NCBI GenBank assembly: GCA_937892215.1
Contig: CALAVE010000052.1
Location: 11,727 to 75,726 of the forward strand
Direction of reading: 5' to 3'
Source of the DNA: an uncultured Porphyromonadaceae bacterium
GTDB taxonomy: Bacteria; Bacteroidota; Bacteroidia; Bacteroidales; Muribaculaceae
DNA length: 64,000 nt
Position numbers and translations under genes: made by a program. Positions 34,793-44,061 of the stretch are shown here, in pieces. Under the pieces are notes generated by a model that was not told the DNA's origin, did not search any database, and saw only the letters and a program-made list of their open reading frames with translations. Every line of letters starts with the position of its first letter. Within the stretch, counting starts at the first letter, position 1.

Positions 34793-35908
34793 TCACCGCA
34801 CAATGCAATCAAGCACCCTCGCCACATCTTCGTCGCTCAGTCCGTGATGCATCGGCAGGCAAATCACCTTGTTGGCAATCTCGGTAGCAACAGGCAGGTT
34901 CCGCGGGTCAGAACTCTCCAACCCACTATATATTGCGAAAGAACTTATTAGCGGATAGAAGTATCTCCTACTCATGACATTGCGCGATTTCATATATTCG
35001 TATAGAGCATCGCGGCTCATACCATATTGTTCCTCATCCACCAGTATCGGAAAATAAGAATAGTTGTGACGCACCCCCGGCACGTCGCTCCAGCAGGTTA
35101 TGCCCTTCACACCCCGCAAATGCTCGCGATATTTATTCGCCACCGCCTTACGCTTTTCTATTGCATCGTCCACTCGACGAAGTGTCAGCAGGCCGTAGGC
35201 CGCCCGTATCTCGTCCATCTTGCTGTTGATACCCGGAGCCACAACCTCCACTTCGTTCTTGAACCCAAAGTTCTTAAGGTAGTCGATTCGGCGCTTGGTC
35301 TCGACGTCATGCATAATCATAGCACCGCCCTCCACCGTGTTATAGACCTTTGTGGCATGGAAACTCATCGTGGACAGGTCGCCTGCATTTAGAACACTTT
35401 CGCCATTGACCTCCACGCCGAATGCGTGAGCAGCATCGTAGATGACCTTAAGTCCATATTTATCGGCAATCTTCTGGATTTCTTTGGTCTTGCACGGCGT
35501 GCCATACATATGCACCGGCATGATAGCGGTGGTTCGCTTGGTTATCGCCGACTCAATCTTAGCAGGGTCGATGTTTCCCGTATCAGGCTCCACATCCACG
35601 AACACCGGCTTAATGCCGTTCCACCACAGTGAATGCGTCGTGGCCACAAAGCTATAAGGGGTGGTAATGACTTCCCCCGATATATTCAGTGCCTGAAGAG
35701 CCGTGATTAGCGGCATAGTACCATTAGTGAACAGGCTCACGTAGGGCACTTTGAGGTATTCGCATAGCGCAGCCTCCAGTCGCTTATGATACTCACCATT
35801 GTTAGTAATCCACTTGCGCGACCAGATGTCGCGCAGCATCTCGCTAAACTCCTCCAAATTAGGGAGCAACGGAGATGTGACTGTTATTTTGCTATTATTT
35901 TTTTCCAA
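34793..35908 (-). CDS. DegT/DnrJ/EryC1/StrS sugar aminotransferase
   Basis: A 371-residue PLP-dependent aminotransferase. The Schiff-base lysine is in MSFHATKVYNTVEGGAMI. SLFTNGTMPLITALQAL, PVFVDVEPDTGNIDP and YDAAHAFGVEVNG are the other family blocks. The SFHATKVYNT form is typical of dTDP-hexose aminotransferases such as FdtB, rather than the PglE form found at 24225. That suggests a second amino sugar, possibly from dTDP-glucose made by the RfbA-like enzyme upstream. The matching dehydratase is not in this locus. The start overlaps the flippase end by 14 bp. Confidence 0.88.
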   Translation of the reverse strand: MEKNNSKITVTSPLLPNLEEFSEMLRDIWSRKWITNNGEYHKRLEAALCEYLKVPYVSLFTNGTMPLITALQALNISGEVITTPYSFVATTHSLWWNGIKPVFVDVEPDTGNIDPAKIESAITKRTTAIMPVHMYGTPCKTKEIQKIADKYGLKVIYDAAHAFGVEVNGESVLNAGDLSTMSFHATKVYNTVEGGAMIMHDVETKRRIDYLKNFGFKNEVEVVAPGINSKMDEIRAAYGLLTLRRVDDAIEKRKAVANKYREHLRGVKGITCWSDVPGVRHNYSYFPILVDEEQYGMSRDALYEYMKSRNVMSRRYFYPLISSFAIYSGLESSDPRNLPVATEIANKVICLPMHHGLSDEDVARVLDCIVR

Positions 35909-37346
35909 TTGTAACGTACTTTTTAAGTTCTCTTAAATATCTTATTTCTTTGAATCTGAGCACATATGCCACAGAACAATAGAGCAGGATTCCTGCTATT
36001 ACTCCAGTTACCAGTTTCATGGCGTTTCCCAGTGGCATCCAGTTCACCACAAAATACACGCAAACTGCCATTGTAATACTTAGCATAAACGATGGCAGGA
36101 GGTCGCGCATCTGCACAAAGAAACCCACTTTTATTAGCTTGCCTGTGTAATATGTGTTAATCACCAAGCCTATTATCGAAATTGCTACAGTACCCCAGCA
36201 CATAGCCAGTATCCCATGGGGCAACGTGATTACAATCATCAGCAGACCCAGCACTCGCTTGATTATCTCCACTCGCAGATACAAGTCAGAGCGACCCTTT
36301 ACCTGCAGCATGTTCAGATTCAGCACATGGATGGGATACCACATCAGGTTAAGGCAAAGTATGGGCAGAATCGTAGCCACAAATATCCACTGCTCCTTGA
36401 GCAGAAGCAATATCAGCGGCTTCGACACCGCTCCCAGTCCTGTCATCAGCGGGAACAGTAGGAAGCCGGCGGTGCACACTATAAGGCGATAAATGCGTCT
36501 AAGTTGCTTGTCATCGTCTTGCATCTGGCACAGCACAGGGTACGTTACACGCTGAACCACGCTCGACAACTGAGCCGACGGAAAGTTGGTGAATTGAAGC
36601 GCACGCGTGTAGTAGCCCAAGGTTGTCGCGGTAAATTTCTTGCCTATCAGTATTGAGAACAAATTCGAGTATATTGTGGATATTATTCCGGAAATCAGCA
36701 GATTGGATCCGAAACTGAACAACCCCTTGAACGAAGCCCATGAAAAGTGCTTCTTGGGGTGCCATTCCGATAAGCCCCACAGCAGCATGGCGTTAGCAAG
36801 CAGACTAAGCATCTGCTGCGCCACTATCGACCAAACGCCGTAACCCACGTATGCCATCGCGATTCCCACTATACCTGAGAGCAATGTGGACAGAAACGCC
36901 GTTATCGTCAGTAGCCTGAAGTTAATCTTAGCCATCAGCAAAGCCTTCTGAACCATCATGCAAGCATTAAGCACGATGTTAAGGCCCAGCAGACGAGTCA
37001 TCAGCACCAACTGAGGCTCTCCATAGAAATTCGCTATAAGCGGCGCGCAGAAGAAGAGTATCAGGTAAATCAGCACGCCCACCGTCATATTATAGGTAAA
37101 CGCTGTGGTATTATCAGTCTCAGTGCGCTCCTGCTTACGTATCAGTGCCTGCGACATTCCGCCGTCCACCACCACTTGCGAAATCACGGTAAATACGGCT
37201 ATCATTCCCACAAGACCGTAGTCACGAGGCGACAGAATGCGGGCCATTATCACCATCACCACGAACTGAGTCCCCTGAACCGACAAGCGCTCCAACAGAC
37301 TCCAGGCAAGCCCCTTAACTGTCTTTTTCTGCAATGATTCCGACAT
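35895..37346 (-). CDS. Polysaccharide flippase (MATE/Wzx-like), first copy
   Basis: A 483-residue membrane protein with about 12 to 14 helices. It begins MSESLQKKTVKGLAWSLLERLSVQGTQFVVMVIMARILSPRDYGLVGM, the opening of the Polysacc_synt/WzxC-type lipopolysaccharide exporters. These flip lipid-linked repeat units across the inner membrane. I start at the ATG giving MSESLQ (37346); an upstream start six codons earlier exists. It belongs to a different subgroup from the second flippase at 42681, so the operon has two. It overlaps the next aminotransferase gene. Confidence 0.9.
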   Translation of the reverse strand: MSESLQKKTVKGLAWSLLERLSVQGTQFVVMVIMARILSPRDYGLVGMIAVFTVISQVVVDGGMSQALIRKQERTETDNTTAFTYNMTVGVLIYLILFFCAPLIANFYGEPQLVLMTRLLGLNIVLNACMMVQKALLMAKINFRLLTITAFLSTLLSGIVGIAMAYVGYGVWSIVAQQMLSLLANAMLLWGLSEWHPKKHFSWASFKGLFSFGSNLLISGIISTIYSNLFSILIGKKFTATTLGYYTRALQFTNFPSAQLSSVVQRVTYPVLCQMQDDDKQLRRIYRLIVCTAGFLLFPLMTGLGAVSKPLILLLLKEQWIFVATILPILCLNLMWYPIHVLNLNMLQVKGRSDLYLRVEIIKRVLGLLMIVITLPHGILAMCWGTVAISIIGLVINTYYTGKLIKVGFFVQMRDLLPSFMLSITMAVCVYFVVNWMPLGNAMKLVTGVIAGILLYCSVAYVLRFKEIRYLRELKKYVTIGKK

Positions 37347-37394
37347 GATCCTATTTCTTTCCACTCCGTTTGCTCGTGTTAGTTTTGACCGCCA

Positions 37395-38276
37395 TCACTT
37401 AGCATTCTTGGCGTAACGTATCAGATACTTGCCGTAATCATTCTTTTTCATCGGCTCGGCTATTCGCAGCAGGTCGGCTTTGGTCAGCCAACCATTCTTG
37501 TACGCTATGGTTTCAAGGCAAGCCACCATAAGCCCCTGACGCTTCTCCAGCACCTCCACAAACATTGAGGCATCGGCCAGCGAGTCGTGCGTGCCTGTGT
37601 CGAGCCACGCCATGCCGCGACCGAACGGTTTCACCAGCAGCCTTCCCTGACGCAGATATTTCTGATTCACACTCGTGATTTCCAGTTCTCCGCGCGCCGA
37701 TGGCTTCACCTCGCTCGCTATCTTCACCACGTCGTTAGGGTAAACATACAGCCCCACCACCGCATAATTCGACTTAGGTTTCTGCGGTTTTTCCTCAATG
37801 GACACACAGTTGCCGTTCTCGTCAAACTCAGCCACGCCATAGCGCTCGGGGTCGTTCACCCAGTAGCCGAACACCGTGGCAATGTCGTTATTCTCAACAT
37901 TTTCAATGGCACCACGGATTATCGTAGTAAGGCCTGAGCCGTAGAATATGTTGTCACCCAGCACAAGGCACACCGAGTCGTCACCTATGAAATCCTTGCC
38001 TATGATGAACGCTTGTGCCAGGCCATCGGGTGACGGCTGCACAGCATATTCCAAGTGCAAGCCATAGTCCGATCCGTCTCCCATAAGGCGCTTAAATCCA
38101 TCTATATCGTCGGGGGTGGATATAATCAGAATATCGCGTATCCCGCCCAGCATCAGCACCGATATAGGATAGTATATCATCGGTTTGTTATAGATGGGAA
38201 GCAACTGTTTACTCACACCCTTGGTGATGGGATACAGACGCGTTCCTGAACCACCAGCCAGCACTATTCCTTTCAT
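37395..38276 (-). CDS. rfbA: Glucose-1-phosphate thymidylyltransferase
   Basis: A 293-residue nucleotidyltransferase making dTDP-glucose from dTTP and glucose-1-phosphate. The N-terminus MKGIVLAGGSGTRLYPITKGVSKQLLPIYNKPMIYYP contains the GxGTRLxPxTxxxxKQLLP signature. VLGDNIFYGSG and EKPQKPKSNYAVVGLY are the other RmlA blocks. Length is typical. The companions rfbB, rfbC and rfbD are absent from this window, so dTDP-glucose must be processed by enzymes encoded elsewhere. It stands between the deacetylase-like gene and the flippase gene. Confidence 0.95.
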   Translation of the reverse strand: MKGIVLAGGSGTRLYPITKGVSKQLLPIYNKPMIYYPISVLMLGGIRDILIISTPDDIDGFKRLMGDGSDYGLHLEYAVQPSPDGLAQAFIIGKDFIGDDSVCLVLGDNIFYGSGLTTIIRGAIENVENNDIATVFGYWVNDPERYGVAEFDENGNCVSIEEKPQKPKSNYAVVGLYVYPNDVVKIASEVKPSARGELEITSVNQKYLRQGRLLVKPFGRGMAWLDTGTHDSLADASMFVEVLEKRQGLMVACLETIAYKNGWLTKADLLRIAEPMKKNDYGKYLIRYAKNAK

Positions 38277-38292
38277 ACCTATTATATATACG

Positions 38293-39021
38293 TTATCCTT
38301 TTATATAATGTTTATTCAGATAATGACCCTTGAGCAAGTTCATGCCGCCCTTCAGAATCATCGTGAAGCGGTCTTCGGCCTCAAACTGGCACAAGTTGCG
38401 GCACACCAGATCGCTATCCAGCTCGTAGTCGCCGGGCACGCTGGTGTACATTTTTTTGTAACCCGCCTTGCGGCACGCCGCCACCACTGTGTCGCTATAG
38501 TAGCCCTGCGGGAAGCAAATCTCATCCACCTCTCGGCCCAACATCTGCTCCAGCTCACGCTTGGAGTCAACAAGTTGGTGCTGTAACTCTTCTGCGCCGA
38601 ACTTCTGCAGATTAGTATGCGACACAGTATGGCACTGGAACACGAACCCCAATTCCTGCAACTCTCGAATCTCATCGACCGTCATGTAACCCGGTTTTCC
38701 CACCAGCGACGTGGCAAGGAATATCGTGGGCTGCACACCCCACTCGGCAAAGCGAGCACGATTCTCGTACACTCCACGGAAACCGTCGTCGAACGCTATC
38801 AGCACCTCGCCTTCTGCCTTGGTTATGCGCTGCACGGCAGTGAATCCGTTCTTCTTTACTATCGCCATATGAGCCGCAAACAACTCAAACGGTGTGGACA
38901 TATCCGTATATGCCTCGCCATGCTCAGGCGTCACATCGTGATAGTAAAGAATCTTGCTCCTTTTGCATTTGCTCAGCAGACTCCCTATGAAATAAATAAC
39001 TGACTTTATTAAATGCTTCAT
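38293..39021 (-). CDS. Polysaccharide deacetylase family protein (NodB-like)
   Basis: A 242-residue carbohydrate esterase 4-type domain. Visible blocks are ILYYHDVTPEHG, VLIAFDDGFRGVYENRARFAEWGVQPTIFLAT (metal-binding FDDGF) and FQCHTVSHTNLQKF (the HxxxH pair), then ICFPQGYYSD. Family members remove N- or O-acetyl groups from sugars with a divalent metal. No clear signal peptide is present; the N-terminal hydrophobic stretch (IKSVIYFIGSLLS) may be an anchor. It lies next to an acetyltransferase-like gene, suggesting it tailors acetylation of the glycan or its precursors. Confidence 0.87.
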   Translation of the reverse strand: MKHLIKSVIYFIGSLLSKCKRSKILYYHDVTPEHGEAYTDMSTPFELFAAHMAIVKKNGFTAVQRITKAEGEVLIAFDDGFRGVYENRARFAEWGVQPTIFLATSLVGKPGYMTVDEIRELQELGFVFQCHTVSHTNLQKFGAEELQHQLVDSKRELEQMLGREVDEICFPQGYYSDTVVAACRKAGYKKMYTSVPGDYELDSDLVCRNLCQFEAEDRFTMILKGGMNLLKGHYLNKHYIKG

Positions 39022-39027
39022 GAAGTA

Positions 39028-39999
39028 TTAATATGTATGGTAATCAATAGAATTCAAAGCGAAATCGCAATCAGGTGACACACCCTCGCCTAATATCTTA
39101 TATGTGAAGTTACTCCTGTTGGGCACCTTCACGTAGCCACACAGGAATGGATACAATTCACTGCTCTTCGACACACTAACGCCGATGAAATCGGGCGAAA
39201 CGGCTTTTTTTAGGCCTATTATGAATTTCTTGTAATCGGACTTAGTCACCGACTCGCTCACACGCGACTGAACCAAAAGAACCTGCGCCTCCTTCAGATT
39301 TCCACGCCTGCCCACTCGGGCTATACCGAACAGATCCTCGTCGCTAAGAATGTAATACTCAGCGTTGGGATATGTAAAGAAACGCCATTTCAGATAGTCG
39401 GAGTACCACTCCATTTTCACGCAGTTACTTTCAGATGTCCCTGGGAAATCACCGCCCTTAATCACCACGGTCTTAAGTTGCTCCAGGTTCGACTCGTTTG
39501 CCACGAACGAACGCCTCAGACTCTTGGCGTTAAGCAGTATCTTGCACCAATTTACCGGCCGTATCTTATAGATACTCTCACCTGCCCTGTAGGTCCACCC
39601 CATATGGCGGAATCCAGTGATACTCTGTGTGTTTGGAAAGTTATACAGCATTTCCACTTGCTGGTGCTTTGCTTCCTCTTCGGCAAGTTTTATCAGTTTT
39701 TTGAACAGGCCATGACCCTGATATGCCTTGTTCACAAACGTATCGTACGACAAGGCACACTTGTATTCCTTGCCCTTATATGTGAATCGGCCCATTCCCA
39801 GAGCAACGCACCCGGCCACGACTTCGCCGTCGAACGCCATCGCCATTATTGATTTTCCGTACGGACTTTTCTCAAATTTCCAGTGAAACCAATCCGAGTC
39901 CTTTTTCTCTTCCCTGTGTGCTTCAGAGCGCACTGTCAGAAACGACTCAATATAATGGTCGTCTTCACCATATTTCCATAATCTTAATTCTAACTCCAT
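39028..39999 (-). CDS. GNAT-family acetyltransferase-like protein
   Basis: A 323-residue protein whose N-terminal half is a GNAT domain: MAMAFDGEVVAGCVALGMG, then YDTFVNKAYQGHGLFKKLIKLAEEEA (acetyl-CoA loop Q-G-H-G) and the FPNTQSITGFRHMGW segment. The C-terminal half is less clear and may be a second, degenerate GNAT-like fold. Such proteins occur in surface-polysaccharide loci and may acetylate an amino sugar, or transfer an amino acid in the manner of FemAB-like enzymes. The gene is 6 bp from the deacetylase-like gene and 11 bp from the membrane polymerase/ligase gene. Confidence 0.75.
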   Translation of the reverse strand: MELELRLWKYGEDDHYIESFLTVRSEAHREEKKDSDWFHWKFEKSPYGKSIMAMAFDGEVVAGCVALGMGRFTYKGKEYKCALSYDTFVNKAYQGHGLFKKLIKLAEEEAKHQQVEMLYNFPNTQSITGFRHMGWTYRAGESIYKIRPVNWCKILLNAKSLRRSFVANESNLEQLKTVVIKGGDFPGTSESNCVKMEWYSDYLKWRFFTYPNAEYYILSDEDLFGIARVGRRGNLKEAQVLLVQSRVSESVTKSDYKKFIIGLKKAVSPDFIGVSVSKSSELYPFLCGYVKVPNRSNFTYKILGEGVSPDCDFALNSIDYHTY

Positions 40000-40010
40000 A
40001 TTGTTTTCAG

Positions 40011-41210
40011 TTAAATCTCTTTAGTTTCTTTTAATAATCGGCTTTGCTCTGCTCTCATGTTATTGAGATAAATCGACAGGATGAACAGAAACACCATAGA
40101 TGCGCTGAACGAGAACAGGATGGTTCCGGAAATTGCCCAGATGAAGCAGAAGTTTAGCATCACATAATTGCCGTTGAACTGACGCATTATGAAGAAATAA
40201 TACAGTAACATAAGAGCCAAGAACACAAATCCATAGCCAAACACTGCAAAACCCCACTCCGAGTCCATCGTGCCGAACGGGATGTAGTGTGCCACATTGC
40301 CCGGATCCATGTTAAAGTGACCGAACAGCACATACAGCCACGAAGTCTCTTCGCTCAGATAATCCATCAGGAATCCCACCTTCGACCCGAAACTGTTATC
40401 CACGCCCTCTGAGAGCTTCACCGAACGAATCTCGATATTACTATAGACATACAAGAGCACCAGCCCCACAACCGCCATAATAGCCACATTTCTCACCTTA
40501 TTGGCCGAGTCGTTGTTCTTATAGTAGTAGAACGCTGTCATCACCAGAAATGCCAGCAGACCAGTACGGCTTCCGGTGAGAAGCACACCGAAGAACAGCA
40601 AAGCCAGCAGCACCTTCTTCCATACCCCTTTACCAAGGTTAGGCCACTCTATAAGCAGTATCGCCAGCAGGAAAGTGTATGCGCGGGCACACTGGTTTGG
40701 GTTATGATACAGACCACCGAAACGAACCATAAAGTTCAAATATTGCTTCGACAAATATGCCGATGTGTAACTGTAAATCTCTCCGTTATAGGGGTACATA
40801 GTGTCGTAGTACATCCAGAACGGCGTCAAGTGGAAAAAGTAGCACAGCTGCGAGAACAGCAGATAAATAATCGCGATATAGATAGTTGCCGGATATATCT
40901 TGTGCGCTTTCAAAAACGGGAAAAACACCAGCATCAGCATTATCATCACGCAGCGTATCACCGACTTGGTCGACATCCCGTACCCATCGGCATTCGTGCT
41001 TGCGTTTACCAGAAATGTCACCAGCAGCGACAGCACTATCGATGCCTTAAGCCAGTCAATATGCACATTCCGCCAATTCGACCACACGCACATGGCCATC
41101 ACCCCTACGAAGAACACATATTGTATGTTCGATTGTGGCAAGAACAGTAGCACCAGCAGTGTCACGTTCACCACAATATCTATGAATTTCTTGCGAGCCT
41201 CTGATTTCAT
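40011..41210 (-). CDS. O-antigen ligase/polymerase-like membrane protein
   Basis: A 399-residue integral membrane protein with about ten helices. It has the Wzy_C-type core: FGGLYHNPNQCARAYTFLLAILLIE, GVLLTGSRTGLLAFLVMTAFYYY (GSRTG is conserved in this group) and DSEWGFAVFGYGFVFLALM after the large periplasmic loop. The family includes WaaL ligases and Wzy polymerases, which cannot be separated from sequence alone. It is the second candidate polymerase in the operon. It ends 11 bp before the GNAT-like gene; 100 bp separate its start from the gene upstream. Confidence 0.8.
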   Translation of the reverse strand: MKSEARKKFIDIVVNVTLLVLLFLPQSNIQYVFFVGVMAMCVWSNWRNVHIDWLKASIVLSLLVTFLVNASTNADGYGMSTKSVIRCVMIMLMLVFFPFLKAHKIYPATIYIAIIYLLFSQLCYFFHLTPFWMYYDTMYPYNGEIYSYTSAYLSKQYLNFMVRFGGLYHNPNQCARAYTFLLAILLIEWPNLGKGVWKKVLLALLFFGVLLTGSRTGLLAFLVMTAFYYYKNNDSANKVRNVAIMAVVGLVLLYVYSNIEIRSVKLSEGVDNSFGSKVGFLMDYLSEETSWLYVLFGHFNMDPGNVAHYIPFGTMDSEWGFAVFGYGFVFLALMLLYYFFIMRQFNGNYVMLNFCFIWAISGTILFSFSASMVFLFILSIYLNNMRAEQSRLLKETKEI

Positions 41211-41310
41211 CTTTGCTTACTTTCCTCACCGTCGCTCTCACGCCCTAATGGCATAATTGCACGAAGGATTCGATAACAAGCATAGAGAAGCTCGCCCGAA
41301 ATCATAGTCC

Positions 41311-42654
41311 TCAGCCGGGCGGCCCCTCTTCTTCGATCTTAACGTACGAAGTACGTAAAACCTTGATATATATATATATATATATCATTATACTCATCAA
41401 TGTCATCGTTGCGGTTATCGGTGAGCGGACAAAGAAGAACACATACGGGAATATCATAGCCGCAAGTATCCGCTTTGGCCGGTTATAAATTAAATTTGAT
41501 AATACAAAACAATCCAGTTTCTTAAGCAGTATTCCGAACAAGATGGTTACCAGTAACGAATATATCCCAAAGTCAGCATAAAACTCTCCCGGGAACCCGA
41601 ACGAGGCACTATGCCACAAGCCCAGATTATGCTGAACCTTACGCGGCAACCAGTAGCCAAGCATTGCCGGCTTATCTGGCCATAAGAATCGGGGCACCCA
41701 GAAGTAGAGCAGGAACATTGAGGAACTACCCATAGTGTAATCGTTATTCTTAAAATACTCATGGCTCAGATTCATCATCTTTATTATACCCTCTGGCGAC
41801 ATCTTCTCAGCCAACTTAACAAACGCAGTTTCCTCCTGCTTCTGGACAAGCGACGTGTGATTGCGCTCATTGCCCACTCCATACACGCGTATTTCCTTCA
41901 TCATCGAGGTTACGCTCACCAACAGTATTCCTCCCACCAGCACAGTAAGCATTTGCTTTCGCGAAATATTGTAGATATTCACGTATTCACCGCAAATCAG
42001 GAACGCCAGCAGCGAGAATAGCAGCGGGAAACGCGAGCCGAGCATAAACAGGATTATAAACACAGGTGCCGATAGCAATGTTGCCTTCAGATTGGCATGT
42101 TTCTCCTCCACATTCTTGTAGAAGAACACTATCATTGCCGGAAGCAACAAACCAAGCGACGATATTATCGGAGCAAGCAAGTCCGACGAATCTCTAACCT
42201 CACGAACCGTGGCATCATCTATGCGGCCACCCTGAAACGCACGCATCGCCTCACCGGCAAACATGCCGATGTACAGCACATAGCAAACCACAAGGAATAT
42301 CTTCGCAGTCTTGGGGTTGGCTATCTTAAACTGCCACTTAAGTTTTTCGGGGTTAATTCTGATTTTAGTATTGGTGAACAGATATGCGAATAGCACCATA
42401 TTATTGGCCGCTATCATATATCGGGTTGACCACAAATCAATGGGATTGGTCAGCACCACATCCGACAGAATTATATACACGAATGCCACTACCCACACCT
42501 GACTGAGACGGATAGCCCTCGACGCATATATGTCGTACAACAAATATAGCGCATACAGGCACATCTCCACACTTCCTATGGTGCGGGCATCATCCAGTAG
42601 CATTATCACTATGAAAGTGAATAACAGTATTATTACCCTGATGATTATCGACAT
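41311..42654 (-). CDS. Oligosaccharide repeat-unit polymerase-like membrane protein
   Basis: A 447-residue membrane protein with about 11 helices, resembling the O-antigen polymerase group with a long periplasmic loop (LSHEYFKNNDYTMGSSSMF, then VPRFLWPDKPAMLGYW and SASFGFPGEFYADFG). The PRxxWPDKP and FPGExYxxFG segments are typical of this group. Near the C-terminus the gene contains (AT)10, encoding IYIYIYI. Slippage there would alter only the last 20 or so residues. It is the third polymerase candidate of the locus and is followed by 100 bp without a gene. Confidence 0.8.
   Translation of the reverse strand: MSIIIRVIILLFTFIVIMLLDDARTIGSVEMCLYALYLLYDIYASRAIRLSQVWVVAFVYIILSDVVLTNPIDLWSTRYMIAANNMVLFAYLFTNTKIRINPEKLKWQFKIANPKTAKIFLVVCYVLYIGMFAGEAMRAFQGGRIDDATVREVRDSSDLLAPIISSLGLLLPAMIVFFYKNVEEKHANLKATLLSAPVFIILFMLGSRFPLLFSLLAFLICGEYVNIYNISRKQMLTVLVGGILLVSVTSMMKEIRVYGVGNERNHTSLVQKQEETAFVKLAEKMSPEGIIKMMNLSHEYFKNNDYTMGSSSMFLLYFWVPRFLWPDKPAMLGYWLPRKVQHNLGLWHSASFGFPGEFYADFGIYSLLVTILFGILLKKLDCFVLSNLIYNRPKRILAAMIFPYVFFFVRSPITATMTLMSIMIYIYIYIKVLRTSYVKIEEEGPPG
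41366..41385. repeat. (AT)10 dinucleotide tract inside the polymerase gene
   Basis: Ten uninterrupted AT units lie about 18 codons before the stop codon of the repeat-unit polymerase-like gene. Gain or loss of one unit would shift the frame of the cytoplasmic tail only. Confidence 0.9.
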
Positions 42655-42680
42655 ATATTATATGTATAAAAATCAAAATA

Positions 42681-44015
42681 TCATTTATCATCGGCGACAG
42701 AAGTCTCCGGTTGCACCACAGAATGCCCACTCTCGCGACGTGACAAAATCATGAACGTTATCATAAGTGCCGACACATAGATGAATGCGCATGTGGTGGT
42801 TATGGTCACGCATAGCGTGCTCGCATTCATGCCGAACAGCATTCCACGTGACAAGAACAATACCACCAGCACCAGCCCCAGCACGTCGCGCGACGTCTGC
42901 AGCACCAGGCACAGCCAGTTCTTACCCAGCGACATGAATTCCTGGATAAACGGGCTGGCTATTCCGTTGGCTATGGCTCCCACAATGCCTATAAGCAACG
43001 CGTTGCGCATCCCTTGGAACGTGGGGCCGTAGAACGACACCACAAGGTTGCTGAACAGGCCCACCACTATCAGCGGAACCACCGTCAGCACCACGTTCAC
43101 ACTCACCATCACCTTCAGAATACGCTTCTGCTTGCTCAAGTCCTTGTTCACCGACGACAAGTGCGACAGCGTCACGTTTCTCAGCGTTCCGGATATGAAC
43201 AGGATGAGCATCTTCCACTGACTCACCACCGTGATGATTCCATATTCACCAAATCCGGCATAGCGCGACACAAAGTAGATATACATCTGCGACACCGCAG
43301 TCCATAGCACTTCCTGGCAGGCCACCGGCAGCGAAAACTTGAATATCTCTCGGCTCTTGCCCTCTTTCATCGCCGCATCAACCTCAACATCTCGCTCTAT
43401 CTTGCAAATGGACACATGGTTGATTATAACGTTGAATATCTGGGAAATTATCAGCGACACTAGCGCGCCCACGAAGTCAAAGTAATACACGCCCAGGAAA
43501 CTGGTGACAAATATCACCACACCGGTCCAGATAGTGTTATCCGACAGTGCCTTGAACTGCTTGTAACCGGCCAGCACGCCAAACTGAGTGGTGGCGATGG
43601 CATTGAAGAACACCGAGCCGGCGAGCAACTGGAAGCCTATCTTCAGTTCTGGTGCGCCGAATAGGTTGGCCAGTTGCTGCGAGAACACGAATATCAGCAC
43701 CGACACCGCAGCGCTGAACCAGATGGTCATGCGCAGCATTATCCCCGACAGCAGTTTCTGTATCGGGCCGTTGCCTATGTTCTCGCCAATGTATTTGGTA
43801 GCTGTATATTTCAGACCGAACGACGCAAAACCGCCCACAAACAGCAGGGTATTCTTCACCATACCATACTGCCCGAACAGTTCCTTACCCAGATAGCGCG
43901 CCACCACAATTCCGGCCACAAGCGACAGGCCCTTACCCATAGCGTTGCCGAATATTGCCCAGAACGAGTCCTTAAACAGCGAACTCTGACGTATGCGTTC
44001 GAAACGTGACGACAT
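42681..44015 (-). CDS. Polysaccharide flippase (Wzx-like), second copy
   Basis: A 444-residue membrane protein with about 12 helices. It begins SSLFKDSFWAIFGNAMGKGLSLVAGIVVARYLGKELFGQYGMVKN, a typical Wzx/RfbX opening with the ARxLGxxxFGxYG motif. It should flip undecaprenyl-linked repeat units. Sequence style differs clearly from the flippase at 35895, so this is not a recent duplication. It sits directly below the Wzc-like kinase gene, the usual place for a flippase in these operons. Confidence 0.9.
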   Translation of the reverse strand: MSSRFERIRQSSLFKDSFWAIFGNAMGKGLSLVAGIVVARYLGKELFGQYGMVKNTLLFVGGFASFGLKYTATKYIGENIGNGPIQKLLSGIMLRMTIWFSAAVSVLIFVFSQQLANLFGAPELKIGFQLLAGSVFFNAIATTQFGVLAGYKQFKALSDNTIWTGVVIFVTSFLGVYYFDFVGALVSLIISQIFNVIINHVSICKIERDVEVDAAMKEGKSREIFKFSLPVACQEVLWTAVSQMYIYFVSRYAGFGEYGIITVVSQWKMLILFISGTLRNVTLSHLSSVNKDLSKQKRILKVMVSVNVVLTVVPLIVVGLFSNLVVSFYGPTFQGMRNALLIGIVGAIANGIASPFIQEFMSLGKNWLCLVLQTSRDVLGLVLVVLFLSRGMLFGMNASTLCVTITTTCAFIYVSALMITFMILSRRESGHSVVQPETSVADDK

Positions 44016-44061
44016 AACGTGCGTTTACTTGTTATCTTAGAATCTAGTTTGCGCGTTTCTA

